Assembly: GCA_002914845.1 (NCBI GenBank)
Contig: JXTC01000181.1
Coordinates: forward strand, 337,350 to 401,349
DNA: 64,000 nt
Direction: 5' to 3'
Origin: Trema orientale
Taxonomy: Eukaryota > Streptophyta > Magnoliopsida > Rosales > Cannabaceae
Shown here: positions 11,380 to 23,410 of the stretch, piece by piece
How the letters are laid out: every line of letters begins with the position of its first letter
Position numbering within the stretch: the stretch's first letter is position 1
Position numbers and translations under genes: made by a program
The notes under the pieces: generated by a model
What the model was told of the DNA's origin: nothing
The model's database searches: none
Seen by the model: only the letters and a program-made list of their open reading frames with translations

Positions 11380-12770
11380 CTTTAGGTTTTGCAATCATTT
11401 TGAAGGAAGAAATTATTGTTTGTCTTTTTCAATCTGAAGTGATTTATCCATGGAGTTAAGTCTCTTGCTACGAACATTACAAGGTTTGGCGGAGCTTCAA
11501 TTTTGAAGTTGGTTCTGTTAAATGAGTGTGGGGATGTTTCTGTGGTTTTTTTTTTTTTTTTTCCCTTTTTGGTTAAGAGGAAAAAGGGTGAGACTACATA
11601 GAGGTCTTGAAGTCTGTGATTTTTTTTTTAGGTGAAGAAGAAAAAGGGTGAGGCTACATAGAGGTATTGAAGTTTGGATTTATTTATTTATTTATTTTGA
11701 TAAGAAATGAAAATTTATTAAATTAACTTGAAAAGAAACATCTATGGGATGAACCGTCTTGAATTTTGGATGAACCGTACTGTTCACTAAGCATGGGTTT
11801 TTTTGTTTATAACTTCTTTATAGGTTTTCATGCCCATGACTCCTAACAAATGTTATCCTGAAGCTTTTCCCCTTTATCAGCTGTTAATGGAAATGCAATT
11901 TTGAGTGTATCAAATGTGGAAATTTACTTTCTATGTGTGGAAGCGGATACTGACAATGCAGAGGGTGAAATGCTCTTCATATCCTGTCTTTGATTTGATC
12001 TGAGATCTGGTTGTAGTTTGTGAAGGACATGGGATTGATTTATTTTGGTTATGGAATATTTTGTTTACTTTATGGCACTCAAAGACCTTCTGTTGAATTA
12101 ACTTAGGATAATATCCTAAGTTAGTTATGTTTACTCTTTCTGGTTCAAATTGGATAGCTGAGTTTGGCTTTTCGGCTTTGCCATCGTTTGGTAGGAGATG
12201 TAAGGATGTAGGCAGTTTTTATGTTTTGGCATCATTTTGAAGAATGAGTACTTTTCTTTTGCAAACTGAAGTGGTTATCCCTGTTGTCAACTAGTTATCA
12301 TTTTCTTCCTTTTCTTTGTTGGTCTTTCTTTTCAAGCACAAAAGTAGTTGTCAAAAGAGGAGATTGTGAGGTTCGGTGGAGCTTCAGTTTCGAACTTGAG
12401 TCTGCTAAACCGGTGTAGGTTGTTTCTGGGATTTTTTTTCATTTTCTTTTTAGGTAAAAGGGGTGAGACTACGAAGAGTTCTTGAAGGTTGGATGAACAG
12501 TAGTTCTATGTTCTCTTTACTTCTTATAAGGTTCTAATGCTCGTAATGCGAATGAGTGTTATCACGATTCTTTACTTTTTATTTATCACGATTCTTTACT
12601 TCTTTATCAGCTGTTAATGGAACTGCATTTTGAATGTTTAAATTGTGGGAACTTACTTTTATATTGGGAAGCGGTTAGTATTAATGCACAGAGTGAAATA
12701 CTCTTTATATTCAGTCTTTGATATGATATCCGGTTTGAGTTTGTCAAGGAAATGGAGGGTTCTCTTTCTT
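11380..12770. repeat. Old direct duplication, two copies about 730 bp apart
   Basis: Copy 1 (about 11380-12060) and copy 2 (about 12190-12770) share a series of landmarks in the same order: AAAAGGGTGAGACTAC, a GGATGAAC segment, TTTATCAGCTGTTAATGGAA (from 11873 and 12603), GGAAGCGG, GCAGAGGGTGAAATGCTCTT or its variant, and AGTCTTTGAT. Within copy 1 a shorter unit with AAAGGGTGAGRCTACATAGAGG occurs twice (11586 and 11645). Divergence is high, so the duplication is old. I see no coding exon. Confidence 0.75.
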
Positions 12771-13126
12771 TTGGGAAAAAAAAAAATATTATTACTATTA
12801 TTATTTAATTTTACGAAACTCATTGATGTATTAGTTCGTCATTTAATTTTGGGTAATTTTAGCTGATGGCATTAATACAGGCTTGTTGATTTGAAATTTG
12901 AATATTGCAACAAATTTTAATAGTCAATTCTTATACTCAACTTCTTATTATACTGAAAGGATTTGGTTGATATGCCGTATGGGAAAGGATTTTGGGTCAT
13001 ACTAGTACTTCTCCGCGGATACCCTTATAAAAAGTCCCATAATGAACATATAGATTCCCAGAATGGACATGGAGATTCCCATCCCAAAAAGAGATGCATC
13101 TATTAAATTAGGCACCAAAAATGATT

Positions 13127-13407
13127 TACTACGCAAGGTGGCAAAATGGACTGGTCCGCCGATAACGAGTTCAAAGAGGCAGAGGGGACAGGTAGGCCCA
13201 ATCTGGCCCGCTACAATTTTTTTTTTTTTTTTATACAACAAGGGCCTAGAATTTTGAGTCCTAAATTTTTTTTTTACAATAACAAGGGTCCATAATGGGC
13301 CCAAAAAAAGGGGTTAGGCCGACCCATTGGGCCTAGATTCTCAAGCCCAGCTCGGTCTGATCCCGTCGGCCCATTAGGCCCGGCCTGAATTGCTACCTTG
13401 CTACCTC
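13127..13407. mobile_element. Possible hAT-type MITE remnant
   Basis: The stretch begins CAAGGTGGCAAAATGG, and the reverse of its right end reads CAAGGTAGCAATTCAGG. It is rich in GGCCCAT / GGCCCGG words on both strands, a pattern I know from hAT-type MITEs. I could not find a matching 8-bp target duplication, so this stays tentative. Confidence 0.35.
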
Positions 13408-13554
13408 TGCACAGAAATGTCCTTGACTATTTGATAATCATAGATATTTTCTAACACTTGTATTCAGAAAACAAATTTATAGACTACTCAATTCTCATTG
13501 GATAATGGTAGTATGCAACTTACGTGCGTATTTAACGGAATAATTTTACTAAAA

Positions 13555-13601
13555 ATTGGTATTACATCTTTTCAAAAAAAAAAAAAAAATTGGTATTACA
13601 T
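13555..13601. repeat. Tiny poly(A) insertion flanked by a 13-bp direct repeat
   Basis: ATTGGTATTACAT occurs at 13555-13567 and again at 13589-13601. Between them lies only CTTTTC followed by an A run. Target duplication plus poly(A) is the signature of LINE-type target-primed reverse transcription with extreme 5' truncation. Confidence 0.55.
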
Positions 13602-14705
13602 TGTCATTCTAAGTTTAGTACTTTATCCAATTCTCTTGGGGGCTATTTGATACAGGAGTTTCAAGTTTTTAGATTAATGGGGAAGTGGAGAAGGGTGATA
13701 CAATTGTTTAGAAATCTGAAAAATTATATTTGGTTACGCGTTGGAATTTGTTTCAAGTTTCCTAGGAATATTAGGAAATTATGTTTTATTGCACATGGGA
13801 TAGGAATTTGGAAAAAAAGATAAGGATATAAAAATTGTGATTTTATTATAGAGTCTATGGATTCAGATAGGATTTATGTGAAAATCACTTATTTGGGTGG
13901 GTTTTATATTATCCCAAAACGTAACGAACTCAACTCTTTGAATTTCATATTCCCGTGTATAAAAAAAAATACAAAACTCATAACAATAATTCCTATTTCC
14001 CATGCCCTACAATGCCCTTACCAAACAATTAAGACTAAATTTCCATGTACTAAAAAGTTCCATGTAGAACTAGTAGCTTATAGGTATTCCAAGTTTGAAC
14101 CTTAGTTAAGTTATGCATATTTATTAATCAAGCGACTCTATTAGTTAGCCCTTTATGCGCTTTGCTTAGATGATGAGCGATTTGGTTGAAGGAAACTCCT
14201 CAACCTATCTTGTCTATTGTAATAAATTATAATGAATGACGATGTTGTTATAACAACAAAAAGAAAAAAGACGGGAAAAAAATTTGAGTAAAAATTCTCC
14301 TGTAAAGAACCATGGATTGTTTATTGTGTCTTAGTTTATTTTTTGTCCTTTTTTTGTTTTATTTTATTTTTGCAATCTAAAGTATATATCAATAGTGTCT
14401 AGTAGTTGTCATTTTTTACTTTATTTTAAATTTATTTGGAAACCCTAGTCACTTCACATAGCACACAGCCACAGCTGCCATCAACCCACCACTAATTCTT
14501 CCATTGCATGCTATTTGCCAGGAACTACACTTGTGCCCACTTGAGTTTATGGTGAAAATTCCATCTTTAGTCTTATTCAAGACTATACCAACGACCACCT
14601 ACATTAATTCTAGGTTTGGGAGTTCTAATGAACTATTGCAGTGTTCTTGGATGAAAATCTATACCAATGATATATATACCATCATTAGTCTTATTCAAGA
14701 CCATA
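13602..14705. other. Intergenic, no gene recognised
   Basis: AT-rich sequence left of the gypsy element. Short frames at 13590-14105 and 14504-14716 show no family features. The sequence next to the insertion site (14600-14705) resumes after the element at 29794. Confidence 0.4.
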
Positions 14706-14710
14706 CGAAC

Positions 14711-15517
14711 TGTTGAGGGTAATTTTCCCAAGAGAATTAGAAAATGACACGTACACCATATGGCAAACGACACATCATGGTATTGACCAAAAACGACGTC
14801 GTACCCTGCCGACTTACCAAGCTGACCAGGGGTTGAAACGACGTCCTACCGCAAGAAAGAGCCGAGTAGGTCAAAAGGAGAAGCAACATTGGGGCCGAGC
14901 TCGCTAATGGGGAAAATCACCTTAGTCGAATTTCATATCCCTTGCCGATCAGGTACCTAAAGCAAAAGATCAGAGGACCAAGAAATAGCTGACCATCAAT
15001 GTAACGGCATAACTTCGACCAAGAAGAAAAATAAAGAGGACGTAGACCCGGGAGAGGTCAACACCTGGCCCAATCACATACCCACGTCCGTATAAGCGGG
15101 AAGGTGAGATTCCCTTCTATCTTTTCAGGGACATGTGGATATCAACCCTAACTTTTGGGGGACCACAAAGCTAGTATAAATAGCTTCATAATCACCTGAA
15201 AGAGGCAAGCCGCCACAAATTCCCGAAATTCTATTTGTCCCTTTAGCCTTTTCTCCTCTTATCATTTACTCACTATCGGTTCACTATTCAATTGAACACT
15301 TTATTGAATGTGTCACTAACCCCTTCTTTGCTGAGGAGATTTGGCAGGTTCCACACCGGTACCACCCATCGCTAGCTGGTGAAAAGTTCAATCATGACCT
15401 TTTTCAAGGTTGTATGGACCACACCTATATCGAAATTGGGTTTTGGCTTCCCTTGAGAAAGAACCACTTAAGGGCGTATGGCGCACGTTGGTTCACAGAC
15501 CAAAATCCACACCAACA
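14711..15517 (+). repeat. 5' LTR of the gypsy element (807 bp)
   Basis: It runs from TGTTGAGGG to CACCAACA and is collinear with 29001-29793. The 14-bp length difference is accounted for near the left end (around 14731-14747), where extra sequence between CCC and CACGTACACC is missing from the other LTR. A TATAAATAG box at 15175-15183 is present in both LTRs and is the likely promoter core. An AACGACGTCGTACCC word near 14792 is also shared. Scattered point differences between the LTRs show this is not a recent insertion. Confidence 0.93.
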
Positions 15518-15545
15518 TTTTGGCGCTAGAGGAAGGGCCCTAGCT
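15518..15545 (+). other. Primer-binding region after the 5' LTR
   Basis: The sequence TTTTGGCGCTAGAGGAAGGG follows directly on the 5' LTR, where the tRNA primer site is expected. TGGCGC-type starts are common for plant gypsy primer sites, but I cannot assign the tRNA. The same segment reappears at about 18806 at the start of the duplicated leader. Confidence 0.6.
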
Positions 15546-15708
15546 GGAAAACAATACGTAGCCCTACCCAGCATCATCTAACAACTTCAACGAACTTAGT
15601 TAACCTCCACCATGCCGAGTAGAGCGTCTGGGTCGCGAACAGGCGACCACACTCAGACCAATCCCCGTGAAGGAGACAACCAGCAATATAACCTGCGAGA
15701 CCGAGTGA

Positions 15709-18092
15709 ACATTTGCTGGAATTGCCTAACACTTAGGACAAAAATATACATGTATGCAAACTATGGAAAAACACATGATCACATCATGAACGCAGCGGAA
15801 AAATAGCGGATTTAGGTTTTAAAATTTTTACATGAAAACTATTTTCATAACCATATTACATGCATATATCATATACAGGATTATGTATAACATAAATCAA
15901 ATCTAGATGCATAAACCCTAGAGATGGGATTAGGGTTTACCTCTTGTAGCGTGCTTCTCTTTGATCTCCTTGTAGATGGTGATCAAACCTCCAACCCTAG
16001 ATCTTCTTGTCTATGCTCTTACTCTTGGTTGATTACGTGAGTGGGAACCAAGTTGAATCCTTCGTCGGAGAATGATCAAGAACGCCTTCTTGATCTTTTG
16101 GAACACCGGGATGTGAGATGAGAGTATGAGGTTGCAGGAAACTTTTTCTCTCCTCTCAAGCCTTAGGTTGGCCGAATTCTTCCCCTCTCTCCCCTCTAAT
16201 TTTCGTGTAGCACACTATGTGTTACTGTGCAGTTTTTTCTCTCATGTATCTTATATATATGAGGCCAAAAACTGCTAATCCTAGTCCAACTAGGATTGGG
16301 CTTATTCTCCAATTTGGGCTTTAGGTGTATTTTTATAAATATGTCCAACCCATGAAACTTATTTATAAAAATACCAACTTCTATATAGAATCATTATTTT
16401 ACACAGTTTCATGAAACTAATTTCACAAATACCACCAACCAATTAATGAGCTTTATTGAGTTAGACAAGGGACGTAATGGATCTAAATAATCTAAGCTCC
16501 AATAATATGATAAATACATAATAACTCTTATTATGGTATTTATATAAATCTTATTAGTAAAGGGGACACTCCACTAAAGGCCCAATACTGTACTCTTAGA
16601 TTAGATGTCATGCCTTTTATAGAGATTCAATCAACTAATATTGATTAACCGATCCATCTAGCATATTCTATACCACACATAGAATCCCTATACAATGCCG
16701 TAGTTGGATAAGTGAAATTACCGTAATACCCCTCCAACACCTATTTACCTTTAAGTTACCATCTTTCTATCAAGGAATAATGTTGTCGATAATTTTGTTC
16801 TCAATAGCCATTTAGACAGAATTATCAACCAATTCACAAAGTGAATACTAAGATCTTAGATTTAATTATTCCATGAATCTTGAAAGAACCTAAAGTGGCA
16901 TTAATGTATAGTGTCCTTAACTATTTGGTGTTCCCATCAATTCATAAANTTCTATATAGAATCATTATTTTACACAGTTTCATGAAACTAATTTCACAAA
17001 TACCACCAACCAATTAATGAGCTTTATTGAGTTAGACAAGGGACGTAATGGATCTAAATAATCTAAGCTCCAATAATATGATAAATACATAATAACTCTT
17101 ATTATGGTATTTATATAAATCTTATTAGTAAAGGGGACACTCCACTAAAGGCCCAATACTGTACTCTTAGATTAGATGTCATGCCTTTTATAGAGATTCA
17201 ATCAACTAATATTGATTAACCGATCCATCTAGCATATTCTATACCACACATAGAATCCCTATACAATGCCGTAGTTGGATAAGTGAAATTACCGTAATAC
17301 CCCTCCAACACCTATTTACCTTTAAGTTACCATCTTTCTATCAAGGAATAATGTTGTCGATAATTTTGTTCTCAATAGCCATTTAGACAGAATTATCAAC
17401 CAATTCACAAAGTGAATACTAAGATCTTAGATTTAATTATTCCATGAATCTTGAAAGAACCTAAAGTGGCATTAATGTATAGTGTCCTTAACTATTTGGT
17501 GTTCCCATCAATTCATAAAGCATAACCTCCAATATGCCAGAGTTCACCTCTAATTTCATAGAGGCTAGTCTTTTAACAAATCAAAAGGCTACAACCCATG
17601 AAAACAAGTCCAATCAAATATCAAGGATTAAGATCTATATGCTAAGAGCTAGTTTGTGGTAATATAAGAATTGAGTTACGGCACTCTAATTCTTTATATT
17701 GTCTGGTCCAGTTCAATACACATAACTTATTTATGTTGTATTAGTATTTCTATCAGAAGTCACATACTTCAATGATTTGAGATACATCATTCTCGTTGAG
17801 ATAGACAAATACTACAACCTATAGTAAATAAAGTATTCCTTCTTTATTTACAGATTGTGAACTAATTCATTTAGACTTAGATAAAGAAACAAGTCTCCCC
17901 ATAATTAACACTTAATCATGTTTGTTTCTTTATACACTAGCAAAGTCATGGAATCTTTTTCAGATAAATAAACTATTCAACTAAGATACTTTAATCTAGC
18001 AAATATCATAATTGCATATAAGAAAAAGTTGTTTATACTCAAAAGGGTATAATTGGAATTATGCTTTTTAGGACAAATATCCCAACAACATT
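15709..18092 (-). mobile_element. Nested solo LTR with ACATT target duplication
   Basis: The inserted DNA is 15714-18087. Read on the minus strand it begins TGTTGGGATATTTGTCC and ends in CCAGCA, an LTR-type TG...CA pair with near-perfect 6-bp inverted ends. ACATT flanks it at 15709-15713 and 18088-18092. The second copy of the gag leader (around 18997) shows the same site without the insertion, which proves the boundaries. No coding sequence is present. The apparent length of 2,374 bp is inflated by an exact 570-bp duplication around the N at 16949. A related, diverged sequence occupies the right end of the window. I think it is of Ty1/copia type, but that is inference. Confidence 0.88.
16379..17519. 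repeat. Exact 570-bp direct duplication around a single N
   Basis: Bases 16379-16948 reappear as 16950-17519 with no difference I can see; only the N at 16949 separates them. This is what an unmerged contig overlap looks like. It is far more identical than the other repeats here. Confidence 0.9.
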
Positions 18093-18898
18093 GTCCCTCC
18101 TCAGCGAATCCAAGACCAAGTGGGTGCCCCTTACCCACCGCGGCCACACTGGGATAGGGTCAATGAGCTCGGGGAGCAGGTCCAACAGCTCGCCTCGATT
18201 GTCGAGCGCCTGGCGAACATGGTCGGCCAAAATGCTATCCAACCGATCCTTGTCCCAAACGGGGCTCCTCTTCAAGAGGACAGAAGGAGAAATCCTATCC
18301 AAGAGGACAGGGACGAGGACAACGAGGCAAGATCACGTCCGACCAGAGGAGCTCCAACCGAGGAAAGTGGAAACACTTGTGTACCAAGAAAGAGGTATAG
18401 GAGACATCGCCAAGCAGCATCTTATGCTTCTAACGAGGACCAGTCGCTTCAAGGGGGAGAGAGAACCGGTAGCTCGAGAATGAGGAGGACCGTGTTTAAA
18501 CGACTGGCCCTCGATAATAGTGCAGACACGTATATTCCGAGAATGTCCGAACACTTTGGGACCACAGATCTCAGGGAAAGGTTGAACCAGCGGAGAGAAG
18601 CTCAGGCCTACCACCCCCTACCACAGCAAGGCTGTGGACCAGCTCCGTGGTTGGAACCAGCTCCGGAGATAGCACGGGTCGGACTCGTCCCCGAGCAGCA
18701 AATTAGAGTTGGAAACAGTCGTTATCAAGCACTCAAAAGGCAAGTGAATCAACTCCTAGCCAAACGAAAGCTGACTGAAAATGTTCGAACGATATAGATT
18801 AACATTTTAGCGCTAGAGGAAGGGCCCTAGCTGGAAAACAATACGTAGCCCTACCTAGCATCATCCAACAACTTCAACGAACTTAGTCAGCCTCCACC

Positions 18899-20690
18899 AT
18901 GCCGAATAGAGCGTCTGGGTCGCGAACAGCTGACCACACTCAGACCAATTCCCGTGAAGGAGACAACCAGCAATATAACCTGCGAGACCGAGTAAACATT
19001 GTCCCTCCTTAGCGAATCCAAGACCATGTGGGTGCCCCTTATCCACCACGGCCACGCCAGGACAGGGTCAATGAGCTCGTGAAGCAGGTCCAACAGCTCG
19101 CCTCAATTGTCGAGCGCCTGGCAAACATGGTCGGCCAAAATGCTATCCATCCAATCCTTGTCGCCCCAAGGAGAAATCCTATCCAAGGGGACAGGGACGA
19201 GGATAGCGAGGCAAGATCACGTCCAACCAGAGGAGCTCCAATCGAGGAAAGCGGCGATACTCGTGTACCAAGAAGGAGGTATAGGAGACATCGCCGAGCA
19301 GCATCTTACGCTTCTAACGAGGACCAGTCGCTTCGGGAGGGGAGAGAGAACTAGTAGCTCTAGAACGAGGAGGGCCGTGTTTGAACGACTGGCCCTCGAT
19401 AATAGTGCGGACATGTATGTTCCGAGAATGTCTGAACACCTTGGAACCACGGATCTCAGGGAAAGGTTGAACCAGCGGAGAGAAGCTCAGGCCTACCACC
19501 CTCTACCACAGTAAGGTTGTGGACCAGCTCCGCGGATGGAACCAGCTTCGGAGATAGCACGGCTCGGACCCGTCCCCGAGCAGTAAATTGGAGTTAGAGA
19601 CAGTCGTTATCAAGCACTCAAAAGACAAGTGGATCAACTCCTAGCCGAACGAAAGCTGACTGAAAATGTTCGAACAATATTAGAAGAGACCAAGTCTCCA
19701 TTCCCAATAGAAATAGCGCGGTCATGTCCTCCACAACATTTTAAAATGCCGAATATTCCCCTCTACGATGACAAGGGAGACCCAGCCCAACACGTACAAA
19801 ACTACAAGGCATGGATAACAATAGCCAAAGCTGATCCTGCGACGTTCTGTAATGCTTTCCCACTCACATTAATGGGCTCGGCACAAATCTGGTATGACAG
19901 ATTGGAAGCTGGGTCCATTAAAGATTTCGAGGCTTTATGCGAGGCATTCGTGCTGTAGTTCCTGGGCTCAAGGATCCAACAAAAAGGTTGGAGCTATCTT
20001 AAGACCATAAAATAGGGGGAAAGTAAATCCCTGAGGTCTTACATCACCCGGTTTGACACTGCAGTACTTGAGTGCCCGGGTGTTACCCAAGAAACAATTT
20101 TGAATGTAGCTCAGGAAGGGATATAACATGAGAAACTGGTATAGTTTATGAGCAAGAAAAGACCTACCACCTACACTGCATTCAAGGAGAAAGCTTAGGA
20201 AATAGCAAACACCGAAGAATATTTTCTGAGCAGAGTAAAAGAGGGTACCATCACCCCAACGGTCAGCACGAGTGGGGAGTCAGGGAAGAGAGTGAAAGCC
20301 GAAGGCAGGACCCTCGAACCTCAGCCGAAAAAGAATAAGCAAGATGCTCCACCCCCTAGCAACTCTTTGCAACATCCCAGTATGAACAACCTACGAACCC
20401 CTCTCCCGAATCAGAACAAAGCGATCGTGCCCAAGTAGAACTATACGCCCTTGAACACCCAGATGGAGCAGATTCTGATGCAGATTGAGGGAAAGAACAT
20501 GTTAAAGGCTCCACTCCCGATGAGAGCACCCCCAGAAAAGAGGAACATGAACAAATATTGCAGGTTCCATAAAGAGCTGGGACATAAAACATCAGAGTGT
20601 CGGCACCTGAAAGATCAAATAGAAGGGTTGATCCAGTAAGGTTACTTAAGGGAATACATGAATAGAGCGGCCGGGTAAGATAAACAGACA
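18899..20690 (+). pseudogene. gag: gag, copy B with core and zinc knuckle, broken
   Basis: The ATG at 18899 corresponds to that of copy A, but a TAG stops the frame at 19010 (codon 38). A further frame change occurs near 19340. The conserved gag core follows: FKMPNIPLYDDKGDPAQHV near 19745 and the AQIWYDRLEAGSIKDFEAL segment near 19880, then a TAG at 19956. Three or more further stops lie up to 20440. A zinc-knuckle-like motif (Cys-x2-His-x4-His-x4-Cys) is encoded at 20559-20600 in the 20451-20639 frame. Gag forms the particle that packages element RNA; this copy cannot make an intact one. Confidence 0.85.
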
Positions 20691-20834
20691 TATGTCTTCG
20701 CTCCTCGTGGGAACGCAGGTGTGGGTAGGCAACTAGGTCCCAGCAACAATAATAATGCGCCCCACAAAATTCAGACCATCTCGGGGGGGCTAGTGGCTGG
20801 TGATTCAGCTAACACCCGGGGAGGTTAGGTAAGA

Positions 20835-21398
20835 ATGGCTCGGGAGATCGCATTCGGGTACCAAGTTAACATGGCAGAGCACATCGCTAAGCTATCTAAA
20901 CAAGAATCGACACCAATTATATTCACTGAGGAAGAGGCTAGGAGGTTAATCCACCCCCACAACGATGCTCTCGTGGTAGTGCTGAGGATTGCGAATGGTC
21001 GAATCTTTCGGGTTCTAATCGACACAGGTAGCTCGGTGGATATACTATTCGCATCAGTATACAGAAAGATGAACATATGAGGGCTAGTGCTGAAGCCCTC
21101 CAAAACCCCACTATAATGGTTTACGGGAAAATGTGCCCACCCTGACAAGGTGATCAGACTGCCCATCACGTTTGGGGAAAAGCCCACCGCCACCACCCAA
21201 ATGGTGGATTTCCTCGTTGTGGACCAAAGGTCGGCGTACAATGCTGTAATCGGGCGACCAACCCTAAACAAGTTAAAAGCAGTAGTGTCGACCTATCATC
21301 TCATGATGAAGTTTCCAATTAAGGAAGGGGTTGGGGTAATCGAGGGGGACCAGACCTCAGCACGGGAGTGTTACACCATGGCAACAAAAGCTGATTAG
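20835..21398 (+). pseudogene. Retroelement aspartic protease region, broken
   Basis: The frame from 20835 carries VLIDTGSSVDILF (active-site Asp-Thr-Gly encoded at 21021-21029), and stops at 21078. The conserved downstream half (FLVVDQRSAYNAVIGRPTLN) is in a neighbouring frame at 21150-21398. The protease would cut the polyprotein; here it is split by a stop and a frame change. Confidence 0.85.
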
Positions 21399-21407
21399 AA
21401 AGCGCGA

Positions 21408-22990
21408 ATGGTGTCCACAATCTACCAGGTTGACGAGGTAGGGGCCGAACCCATTAAGGACCTAGAATCCATCCAAATAGATGACCAGCGACCAGAGCGA
21501 TCGGTCAGAATTGGCTCTAGATTGCCAGGGGAACTCTGGGAAAAGCTTATAAACTTCCTAAAAGAATACAAAGATGTATTTGCCTGGTCGCACGAGGACA
21601 TGCCCGGCATAGACCCTGAGGTGATCGTCCACAGGCTGAAAGTGAATGAGCACACGAAACTAGTTATTCAAAAGAGGAGGAAGTTTAACCCAGAAAGGTA
21701 TAGAGCAATCAATGAAGAGGTCGGAAAGCTGCTCAAAGCAGGGTTCATAAGGGAAGTCAACTACTCGCTATGGTTGGCCAATATAGTCTTGGTAAAAAAG
21801 CCAAATAGAAAGTGGAGAGTCTATATAGACTTCATAGATCTCAACAAGGCTTGCCCAAAGGACTCTTTTTCACTCAAGAATCGACCAACTAGTAGATGCG
21901 ACAGCTGAGCACGAGCTGCTGAGTTTCATGGACGCCTATTCAGGCTACAATCAGATTCGAATGTGCTCAGAAGACGAAGAAAAGACCTCGTTCACAACCG
22001 ACCAGGGGCTATACTGTTATTTGATGATGCCGTTCGGATTAAAGAATACTGGAGCCACCTACCAAAGGTTGGTCAACAAAATGTTCCAAAGGCAGATCGG
22101 AAGGATGATGGAAGTATATGTTGATGACATGCTAATCAAGAGCCTCAAGAAAGCCGACCACGTGGATAGCCTGAAGGAGATGTTCGGTATCCTTAGGGAG
22201 TATAAAATGAGGTTGAACTCTGCTAAATATGCGTTCGGGGTCGAGTCCGGAAAGTTCCTCGGATTCATGGTAAATCACAAAGGCATCAAGGCGAACCCTA
22301 TAAAGATCCAGGCTATACTCAACCTTCATTCTACACGGACCATGAAGGAAATCCAAAGCTTAGCCGGCATGGTCGCAGTCCTAAGCAAGTTCATAGCCTG
22401 ATCAACAGATAAGTGACCATTCTTCCAAGTATTAAAAATAGGTAGAAACCTGGTATGGACGGAAGCGTGCGATAAGGCTTTCTAAGAAATCAAGGCTTAC
22501 TCGGGAGCGATCCCGACTCTAGGCAAACCTGTGCCTAGGGAGAGCCTAATTCTGTATTTGGCTGTATCAGAGAACGCGGTGAGTAGAGTTCTTGTCAAGG
22601 AGGAGGGGAGAGTATAAGTACCAATATATTATGTTAGCAAGTCCCTTCTCGACGCCGAGACCCGATACCCAGAAATCGAGAAACTAGATCTTGCTCTGAT
22701 AATGACTGCCAGGAAACTCCGACCATATTTTCAAGCACATACCATTAAAGTTCCGACTAGCCATCCCTTGAGACAAATTCTCCAAAAGCCTGATATCTTC
22801 ATCCGCTTAACTAAGTGGGCCGTGGAGCTCGGCGAATTTGAGATTGAGTTCGTCCCATGGACCTCTATCAAGGGGCATGCACTAGCTGATTTTGTGGCCG
22901 AGTTCACTTACCCTATTAAGGTAGAAAGAATGCTCCACGAAGAGAGCACCTCCAAGTCACCAAAAATGAGATCAGAGAAATCTCCAGCAG
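21408..22990 (+). pseudogene. pol: Reverse transcriptase and RNase H region, broken
   Basis: RT motifs are read in order: KLLKAGFIREV and WLANIVLVKKPNRKWRVYID near 21730-21830, a frame change near 21870, FMDAYSGYNQI near 21930, MPFGLKNTGATYQRLVN near 22030, the catalytic YVDD encoded at 22117-22128, and KFLGFMV near 22250. A TGA at 22399 and further stops up to 22617 interrupt the connection and RNase H part, which ends with LPLF-type features: YYVSKSLLDAETRYPEIEKL near 22630 and the HALADFVAEFT tail near 22880. Confidence 0.9.
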
Positions 22991-23008
22991 ATTGTCTGGC
23001 AACTATAC

Positions 23009-23410
23009 GTGGACAGATCATCTTGTACGACTGGTAGTAGAGCAGGCCTGGTTCTCATCAGTCCAGAAGGAGAGAAGATCAAGTATGCCCTGAGGCTCGA
23101 CTTTGTCGCCTCAAATAATAAGACTGAGTATGAGGCACTGCTTGCTGGTTTAAAACTGGCAAGAGAGCTTCGAGTACAATGTATCAAGATTTTCAGTGAC
23201 TCACAACTGATCGTGAACCAGATAAAAGGGGAATACCAAGCTAAAGAAGATAACATAGTCAAATATCTTGCAAAAGCGGAGGAACAGTTAAGAGCCATGA
23301 CTTGGTATAAGATTGCTAGGGTGCCAAGAGCTGAGAATTCTGAGGCCGATGGCCTCACATAACTCGCCTCAGGGCTCGTTGATAACTCTCTTGGACAGAT
23401 ACCGATCGAG
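23009..23410 (+). pseudogene. Second, archaeal-type RNase H domain
   Basis: The reading frame encodes GLVLISPEGEKIKYALRLDF, then NNKTEYEALLAGLKLA with the catalytic Glu, and FSDSQLIVNQIKGEY with the catalytic Asp, ending EADGLT before a TAA at 23360. A second RNase H of this kind between the ordinary RNase H and the integrase is a hallmark of the Tat lineage. The catalytic residues I can see are retained, but the flanks are broken by stops. Confidence 0.82.

Larger units (their letters stand above)
15612..18797 (+). pseudogene. gag: gag start, copy A, split by a nested LTR and cut short
   Basis: The frame opens at the ATG at 15612, runs to the insertion point at 15713 and, with 15714-18092 removed, continues in frame from 18093 to a TAG at 18795. 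It encodes an Arg- and Gln-rich N-terminal gag region (NLRDRVN, then RVNELGEQVQQLASIVERL, a coiled-coil-like stretch). It ends exactly where the duplicated leader begins, so it lacks the gag core. Copy B at 18899 has the same layout. Confidence 0.75.
15518..19680 (+). repeat. Tandem duplication of the retrotransposon leader and gag start
   Basis: With the nested LTR removed, the segment from about 15513 to 18796 matches 18802 to about 19680. Both run from AACATTTTRGCGCTAGAGGA through the gag ATG and the LASIVERLANMVGQNAI coding stretch to GCTGACTGAAAATGTTCGAA. The copies differ by scattered substitutions, and copy B lacks about 24 bp near 19162. The repeat begins exactly at the LTR/primer-site junction. 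Confidence 0.85.

Noticed and set aside
15097..15240. Possible promoter of a host gene at TATAAATAG
   Set aside because: The box is present at the same place in both LTRs, so it belongs to the retrotransposon.
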